A stretch of DNA of 64,000 bases from Deltaproteobacteria bacterium (GTDB lineage Bacteria > Myxococcota_A > UBA9160 > UBA6930): assembly GCA_029261795.1 (NCBI GenBank), contig JAJDAP010000033.1:51978-115977 (forward strand). Reading direction: 5' to 3'. A program made the translations under genes and the position numbers. Positions 59,470 through 64,000 of the stretch are shown here, piece after piece. The notes under the pieces are model-generated. The model worked only from the letters and a program-made list of their open reading frames with translations. It ran no database searches and had not been told where the DNA came from. The number at the start of each line of letters is the position of its first letter. Positions within the stretch are counted from its first letter, which is position 1.

Positions 59470-60057
59470 ATGCCGAGCCGGCGTAGCTTCCTCGGGATCA
59501 GCCTCTCTGCGCTGCTCGCCAGCCTCGGAGCGCTGTTCGCAAAGCCGAGCCGCGTGCGGGCGGGTCTGGTACTGCGGCCTCCCGGAGCGCTGCCGGAACC
59601 GGACTTCCTTGACGCGTGCGTGCGATGCATGCGCTGCGCCGACGCGTGCCCGAACGGGTGCATCCGTTTCCACGGCCTCGAGGAGGGATTGGAGAAGGCG
59701 TTCACGCCCTACATCCAGGCGCGCGCGCGGGGATGCATCGTGTGCGGAGAGTGCGCCGACGCGTGCCCCACCGGCGCGCTGGTTCCCTTCGAGACCACAC
59801 CCGAAGGGCTCCTGGCCGGCGTGAAGATGGGGACAGCCCGGCTCAACGAGAGCCTCTGCTACAGCTATAACGGTCGCACCTGCGGCGCCTGCTACCGGGC
59901 CTGTCCCCTTCCTGGCGTGGCGATGAAGATCGGTCTGTTCGAGAAGCCGATCCTCCAGGGGGCCGACCAATGCATCGGCTGCGGGCTCTGCGAGCAGGCG
60001 TGTCTGCACCTGCCCCAGGCGATCCGGGTGATCCCCTTCTCGGAGCCGGTCACGTGA
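59470..60057 (+). CDS. napG: NapG-like Tat-exported ferredoxin
   Basis: 195 residues. Tat signal SRRSFLGISLSALLASLGAL, then four [4Fe-4S] clusters: CVRCMRCADACPNGC, CIVCGECADACPTG, CGACYRACPLPG and CIGCGLCEQACLHLP, the set of NapG. It would carry electrons from a membrane iron-sulfur protein (NapH type) toward the periplasmic reductase. Starts 24 bp after napA, and GTGA overlap at 60054-60057 links it to the polyferredoxin gene. Confidence 0.8.
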   Translation: MPSRRSFLGISLSALLASLGALFAKPSRVRAGLVLRPPGALPEPDFLDACVRCMRCADACPNGCIRFHGLEEGLEKAFTPYIQARARGCIVCGECADACPTGALVPFETTPEGLLAGVKMGTARLNESLCYSYNGRTCGACYRACPLPGVAMKIGLFEKPILQGADQCIGCGLCEQACLHLPQAIRVIPFSEPVT

Positions 60058-63000
60058 TCGTTGCCCGCCCCAACGCGTCCCAGTTCCTGCGCCGGCTGAC
60101 GCAGCTCTCGGTGCTGTTCTTCGTGGTCGTCACGGCCTTCGGCGGCCCCTGGCGGAACTACAAGCTGGCCCACGGCCAGCAGCGGCTGGTCGAGCTGATG
60201 CAAGGGCCGGTCTGGGGCTTTCTCTACGGGGCGTACGAGGACGCACTCAGCTTGTTAGGCGACTCCTTCGAAGTGAGCCTCTCACTTCTGGGGTTCCCCT
60301 GGTCGGGCCGGATCTTCGGACTGGAGACGGCGGATCCGCTCCTGGTCGCCTCCCTCGGCGCCCAGGGCACCATGCCGCCGCTGCTTCTGCTGCTCGGCCT
60401 GGCGATCCCCCTCGGTCTGGCCCTCGTTTTCGGCAAGGTGTACTGCAGCCACCTGTGCCCGGCCCGCTTGTTGTTCGAGCTCGGCGAGCGCGTTCGCTCG
60501 GGCCTGCTGCGCCTCCGGATTCCACTACCGGAGTGGCGTCCGGCAGAGCGGCTCGGCGGCTGGGTGCTCGTCGGAGGCCTGCTCGCCAGCGCATTCTCCG
60601 GTGCCGCAGTCTGGTTGCTGCTGCTTCCGTACGCGAGCCTCGGCGCCGGCATCCATCTGTATGTCGCCGGCGGGGCGGCTTCCGTATTGCTAGGCATCGT
60701 CGCTTTCTGGCTCGCCGCCGACGTGCTGCTTGCGCCCGGCCTCTTTTGCAAGAGCCTGTGCCCGACCGGCTTCCTGCTCGAGCAGGTAGGCCGGTTCTCA
60801 TGGCTCCGCGTCGCCAAGCGGTCCGATGCGACTCCGTGTCCGAGCGGGTGCAATGTCTGCCAGCAGAGCTGCCCCTACGCGTTGCTCCCGCGCGACGGAT
60901 CGCATGTTCCGGCCTGCGACTCCTGCGGGCGTTGCGTCTCCACCTGTCCCGGCGGCCGATTGCAGCGCCAGTTGCTGGTTCCCCTGGTCGGCGTGTTGGC
61001 GCTGGTGTGCCTCCCCGTTCCCGCCGACGCGCACCACAACAAAGGCATGCCCCACTACGGCTACTTCGAGAACTACGCCCAGGTTCCGAGCGAGGAATAC
61101 GTGACGCTCCAGGGCCGCTGGGAGATGGGTGCCACCCTCTTCAACTTCCAGGGCCTCGATCGCCGGAACTCCGACACGCCAAACGACGTGAAGATCTACA
61201 TCTACCTCTACGACCTGGAGGCGAACGCCGGCTGGGAGGGGCAGGCGTCTTTCACGGTCGAACAGGACGGTGAGGTGATCGCCCGGTTCGACCGCAAGCA
61301 GGTCGACGAGGAGTCCGTCTACTCCACGCGCGAGACCATGCCCCGGAGCGGGGACTACGACCTAGTCGCCCGGGTCGACGGAGAACGCGTGGTGCTGCCG
61401 TTCCACGTCGAGCTGGCCGGAGACGGGGTCAGCTGGGCCCTGGTGCTGGGACTGACGCTTCCCGCGGCGCTGCTGTTCGGGCTCGCAATGCACGGGCGTT
61501 CCCGGCGCGGGCGCCCCCGTGCGCGCTCCCGGCAGCGTGCCCGCAACACGATCACGGGTGCACTGCTCGCTGGCGCATTCCTGCTTTCCCCCATCGACGC
61601 CGGCGCCCAACACGCCGCCCATGAACCCGTGCCGGTGCCCGTTGCGAGCGGACACCACGAGCACGCCGCCAAGCGCCCGGGCGCGCCCGCGATGACACAC
61701 GCGGACCACGAGGCCTCCGGCGAATCCGCGGACACGATGGTCATGGTGATGGGCGGTATCCCGCTGCCCTTCGTGCTCGTGGGCGTGGCCGCTATCCTGC
61801 TGCTCTCGTTCGTAGCGAGTGAGCGCTGGGCGCCCGTCGCACCGCGACGGCGTCCTCGCAACCGCAACCTGATCCGCAACCGGCGCATCTACGCGCTGCT
61901 GCGGAGCCGCTGGAGCCAGGCCGTTCCACAAATCGCCATGGTCGCCGTCTTGGTGTTCCTGATCGGCGCCGGCTTGTTCGGAAGCCCCAACGCCGGCTTC
62001 GTGCCGACGGCCGTCTGGACGCTCTGGTGGGGCGGGCTGATCTTCGCCGTGCTCTTCATGGGATCCGCATGGTGCTTCGTGTGCCCGTGGGACGGGCTCG
62101 CGAACCTCACCTCCCGGTTGCGCCTGGCTGCACGGGTCGAGCCGCTCTCGATGGGGCTCCCGTTCCCGCACTTCCTGGCCAATCTCTATCCGGCCATCGC
62201 GCTGTTCGCGTTGCTTACCTGGCTCGAACTCGCGAAGGGGGTGACCACGGACCCGCGCTCTACCGCCTACATGGGGATCGGGATGGCGACCGCGGCAGTC
62301 GGAAGCGCGTTGCTGTGGGACGGCAAACGCTTCTGCGCGCACCTCTGTCCGGTGGGCCGAATCTGTGGCGTCTACTCGAACGTGAGCCCGATCGAGATCC
62401 GCGCGCGGAATCCGAAGACCTGCGAGGTCTGTACGACGGAGGAGTGCCTCCACGGCAACGAGCGCGGTTACCCCTGCCCGACGGGGATCTCGCTCAAGAC
62501 CACGACCGACGCCACCCTGTGCACGGCCTGCACAGAGTGCATCAAGAGCTGCGACAAACACAACGTCGCGCTGAATCTCCGACCGATCGGCGCGGACGTC
62601 ATGGCACCCCAGGCTCCGCGCCTCGACGTTGCCTGGCTGGCGGTGATCCTTCTCGCGCTCACGCTCTTCCACGGCCTGTCGATGACGGGACTGTGGGAGA
62701 ACTTCGAGCCGGGTCGGCCTAGCATCTTGAAGTGGATGTCCCAGATGCTCGGAACACCGCGGCTCACGAGCTTCTCGCTCGCAATGACGGCGGCCGTCGC
62801 GATCCCGGTCACCTTGTATGCGAGTAGCTGCGCGCTCGGGGCCCGCTGGGCGAACGGTGGGGCAGCCGGCGGCGTGAGCAGCCGCGAGTTGTTCACCCGG
62901 CAGGCGCTCTCGCTGCTACCGATCGCGCTCTTCTATCACCTCGCTCACAACCTGATGCATCTCGGACGTGAGGCCGGGCACATCGTTCCCCAGCTGAGCG

Positions 63001-63278
63001 ACCCGCTCGGCGTGGGGGCCGACTGGCTGGGAACGAAGGCGCTCGCGGTCGGCCCGCTCCTGTCGGACACCACGCTGTGGTTCTCCCAGCTGGGTCTCAT
63101 CGTGTTCGGCCACGTGCTCGGCGTCGTCGTCGCCCATCGGATCGGCCATTCGATCATTCCCGACCGGAGCGCAGCTCGCCGTGCCCTCGTGCCGCTGCTC
63201 GTGGTGATGGTGCTGGTATCGGTCGGCGGTCTCTGGCTCACGCACCTCGACATGAACATGCGGATGGGGCGAATGTGA
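60054..63278 (+). CDS. Double NapH/NosR-like membrane polyferredoxin, 1074 residues
   Basis: GTG start at 60054. N-terminal third is NapH-like: membrane helices, YCSHLCPARLLFELGERV, FCKSLCPTGFLLEQVG, and ferredoxin clusters CPSGCNVCQQSCPYALL and CDSCGRCVSTCPGG. The middle (about residues 320-470) is a periplasmic beta domain (MPHYGYFENYAQVPSEEYVT, KIYIYLYDLEANAGWEGQAS). The C-terminal half is a second NosR/NapH-like unit: WCFVCPWDGLANLTSR, FCAHLCPVGRICGVYS, CEVCTTEECLHGNERG and CTACTECIKSCDKHN, then more helices. NapH is normally ~290 residues with one unit, so this is a fusion with duplicate transmembrane iron-sulfur wires. A His-rich linker (HHEHAAKRPG, THADHEA) joins the parts. The last ~200 residues match the membrane protein at 26370. 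Confidence 0.7.
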   Translation: MIVARPNASQFLRRLTQLSVLFFVVVTAFGGPWRNYKLAHGQQRLVELMQGPVWGFLYGAYEDALSLLGDSFEVSLSLLGFPWSGRIFGLETADPLLVASLGAQGTMPPLLLLLGLAIPLGLALVFGKVYCSHLCPARLLFELGERVRSGLLRLRIPLPEWRPAERLGGWVLVGGLLASAFSGAAVWLLLLPYASLGAGIHLYVAGGAASVLLGIVAFWLAADVLLAPGLFCKSLCPTGFLLEQVGRFSWLRVAKRSDATPCPSGCNVCQQSCPYALLPRDGSHVPACDSCGRCVSTCPGGRLQRQLLVPLVGVLALVCLPVPADAHHNKGMPHYGYFENYAQVPSEEYVTLQGRWEMGATLFNFQGLDRRNSDTPNDVKIYIYLYDLEANAGWEGQASFTVEQDGEVIARFDRKQVDEESVYSTRETMPRSGDYDLVARVDGERVVLPFHVELAGDGVSWALVLGLTLPAALLFGLAMHGRSRRGRPRARSRQRARNTITGALLAGAFLLSPIDAGAQHAAHEPVPVPVASGHHEHAAKRPGAPAMTHADHEASGESADTMVMVMGGIPLPFVLVGVAAILLLSFVASERWAPVAPRRRPRNRNLIRNRRIYALLRSRWSQAVPQIAMVAVLVFLIGAGLFGSPNAGFVPTAVWTLWWGGLIFAVLFMGSAWCFVCPWDGLANLTSRLRLAARVEPLSMGLPFPHFLANLYPAIALFALLTWLELAKGVTTDPRSTAYMGIGMATAAVGSALLWDGKRFCAHLCPVGRICGVYSNVSPIEIRARNPKTCEVCTTEECLHGNERGYPCPTGISLKTTTDATLCTACTECIKSCDKHNVALNLRPIGADVMAPQAPRLDVAWLAVILLALTLFHGLSMTGLWENFEPGRPSILKWMSQMLGTPRLTSFSLAMTAAVAIPVTLYASSCALGARWANGGAAGGVSSRELFTRQALSLLPIALFYHLAHNLMHLGREAGHIVPQLSDPLGVGADWLGTKALAVGPLLSDTTLWFSQLGLIVFGHVLGVVVAHRIGHSIIPDRSAARRALVPLLVVMVLVSVGGLWLTHLDMNMRMGRM

Positions 63279-63847
63279 GCGAGGTGCTATCGCGCAGGGC
63301 ATGGTTGACGGAAGTGACGCGCAAAGCGGTCAGCGTCGTGGCCGACGCCGCCCAGCGAGAAGTCGACCAGCGCTTCCCTCCGAAGCGGCGCCCACCGGGC
63401 GCAGAGTCGGAGGCCGCGTTCCTGGTGGACTGCACCCGCTGTGGCGCATGCGCCGAGGCCTGCCCGCATGACGCGATCCATCATTTCGGCGTGGACACGG
63501 AAGCCCTGGCGGGAACACCGGTCATGGTTCCGGAGAATCGCGCGTGCCACCAGTGCGAAGGCTTTCCCTGTGCGGCAGCGTGTCCAGAGCCGGCACTCAC
63601 GGTTCCGGCGACGACGACGTGGAGACTAGGCCAGGCACGGATCGTCGAGGAGCAGTGCATCGCCTGGAACGGCCCCGAGTGTGGCGCCTGCATCTCGGCA
63701 TGTCCTTCCGATGCGGTGGCCCTGCGACTACAGAACTGGCGCCCGGTCCTGGATCCGGCGCAGTGTGTCGGCTGCGGCCTCTGCATCGAGCGTTGCCCGA
63801 CGCTGCCGAAGGCGATCGTCCTCGATCCGCTCGGCGACGCGTACTAG
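63275..63847 (+). CDS. napF: NapF-like ferredoxin
   Basis: 190 residues, GTG start at 63275 overlapping the previous stop by four bases. No Tat motif, so cytoplasmic or membrane-attached. Clusters: CTRCGACAEACPHDA, CHQCEGFPCAAACPEPALTV, CGACISACPSDAV and CVGCGLCIERCPTLPKA. NapF is thought to help load or activate NapA in the cytoplasm before export. Last gene of the rightward operon. Confidence 0.75.
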   Translation: MSEVLSRRAWLTEVTRKAVSVVADAAQREVDQRFPPKRRPPGAESEAAFLVDCTRCGACAEACPHDAIHHFGVDTEALAGTPVMVPENRACHQCEGFPCAAACPEPALTVPATTTWRLGQARIVEEQCIAWNGPECGACISACPSDAVALRLQNWRPVLDPAQCVGCGLCIERCPTLPKAIVLDPLGDAY

Positions 63848-63853
63848 CAGGCT

Positions 63854-64000
63854 GCGGAAAAACCCACTCCCGTCGCCGGGTACGCATCTTTCCGGCCCAC
63901 TCTGCGTTGCGAAGCCTTGCTGGGGCTCGCCCCAGCGGCGGCTCCGCGCCTTGATTGGACCGAAAATCTGCGCACCGGGCTCGGTCCGGGGTTCTTCCGC
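63854..64000. repeat. Inverted-repeat-bounded element, cut by the window edge
   Basis: GCGGAAAAACCC (63854-63865) and GGGGTTCTTCCGC (63988-64000) are imperfect inverted repeats about 120 bp apart, and between them lies a perfect hairpin GCTGGGGC-TC-GCCCCAGC (63919-63936). No gene fits inside. The layout is that of a MITE or an IS end; a transposase may start beyond the window. The internal hairpin could also act as a terminator for the Nap-like operon. Confidence 0.45.

Noticed and set aside
1..64000. CRISPR arrays, rRNA genes, phage genes
   Set aside because: No regularly spaced repeats, rRNA-like sequence, integrase or phage structural genes were seen on either strand.

Overview
The window is GC-rich bacterial DNA from a Gram-negative organism. 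Tat and lipoprotein signals, two outer-membrane barrel proteins and many periplasmic c-type cytochromes all point that way. The mix of TetR regulators, two P450s, a Rieske oxygenase, two Baeyer-Villiger-type flavoproteins and thiolase/acyltransferase genes is typical of soil or marine lipid- and steroid-degrading lineages such as deltaproteobacteria-like groups. No rRNA or other taxonomic marker is present, so this placement is inference.

Layout. (1) 1-7078: a frameshifted DUF1214-type gene, an operon of metallo-hydrolase, start-less TetR, beta-propeller lipoprotein and small membrane protein, then a thiolase-like protein, a secreted protein, and an ECF sigma/anti-sigma pair. (2) 7822-30709: a large copper/haem/molybdenum island. 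A type-1 copper protein overlaps a 1610-residue MofA-like multicopper oxidase. Next come two dihaem peroxidases, a Tat-exported Rieske protein and an arsenite-oxidase-family molybdoenzyme. Peroxidase, peroxidase, Rieske, molybdoenzyme is the gene content of the dissimilatory iodate reductase locus (idrP1, idrP2, idrB, idrA). Four further soluble c-type cytochrome or secreted proteins, an FKBP isomerase, a third dihaem peroxidase, two SCO proteins, a PCu(A)C chaperone, cupredoxin-like proteins, a polytopic membrane protein and a porin follow. (3) 30803-52703: catabolic genes (P450s, Rieske oxygenase, amidohydrolases, SDR, flavin monooxygenases, condensation-type acyltransferases) with several TetR regulators beside palindromic operators, plus gene remnants. 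(4) 52795-63847: a porin, then divergent units around a sigma-54-type promoter. A cytochrome b plus heptahaem cytochrome c lies leftwards. A dihaem cytochrome, a NapA-family molybdoenzyme, a NapG-like ferredoxin, a 1074-residue double NapH/NosR-like polyferredoxin and a NapF-like ferredoxin lie rightwards. (5) 63848-64000: an inverted-repeat-bounded stretch that runs into the window edge.

How it works together. Island 2 has the parts for a periplasmic oxyanion respiration: IdrA/IdrB would take electrons from the small cytochromes and the peroxidases would remove by-product peroxide. It is physically joined to a very large copper oxidase with its own copper-loading genes. Island 4 is a second, Nap-like respiratory chain with an unusual quinol-oxidising module (cytochrome b plus heptahaem cytochrome) and a fused membrane iron-sulfur protein. 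The last third of that fusion protein resembles the polytopic membrane protein of island 2, so the two systems share an evolutionary building block.
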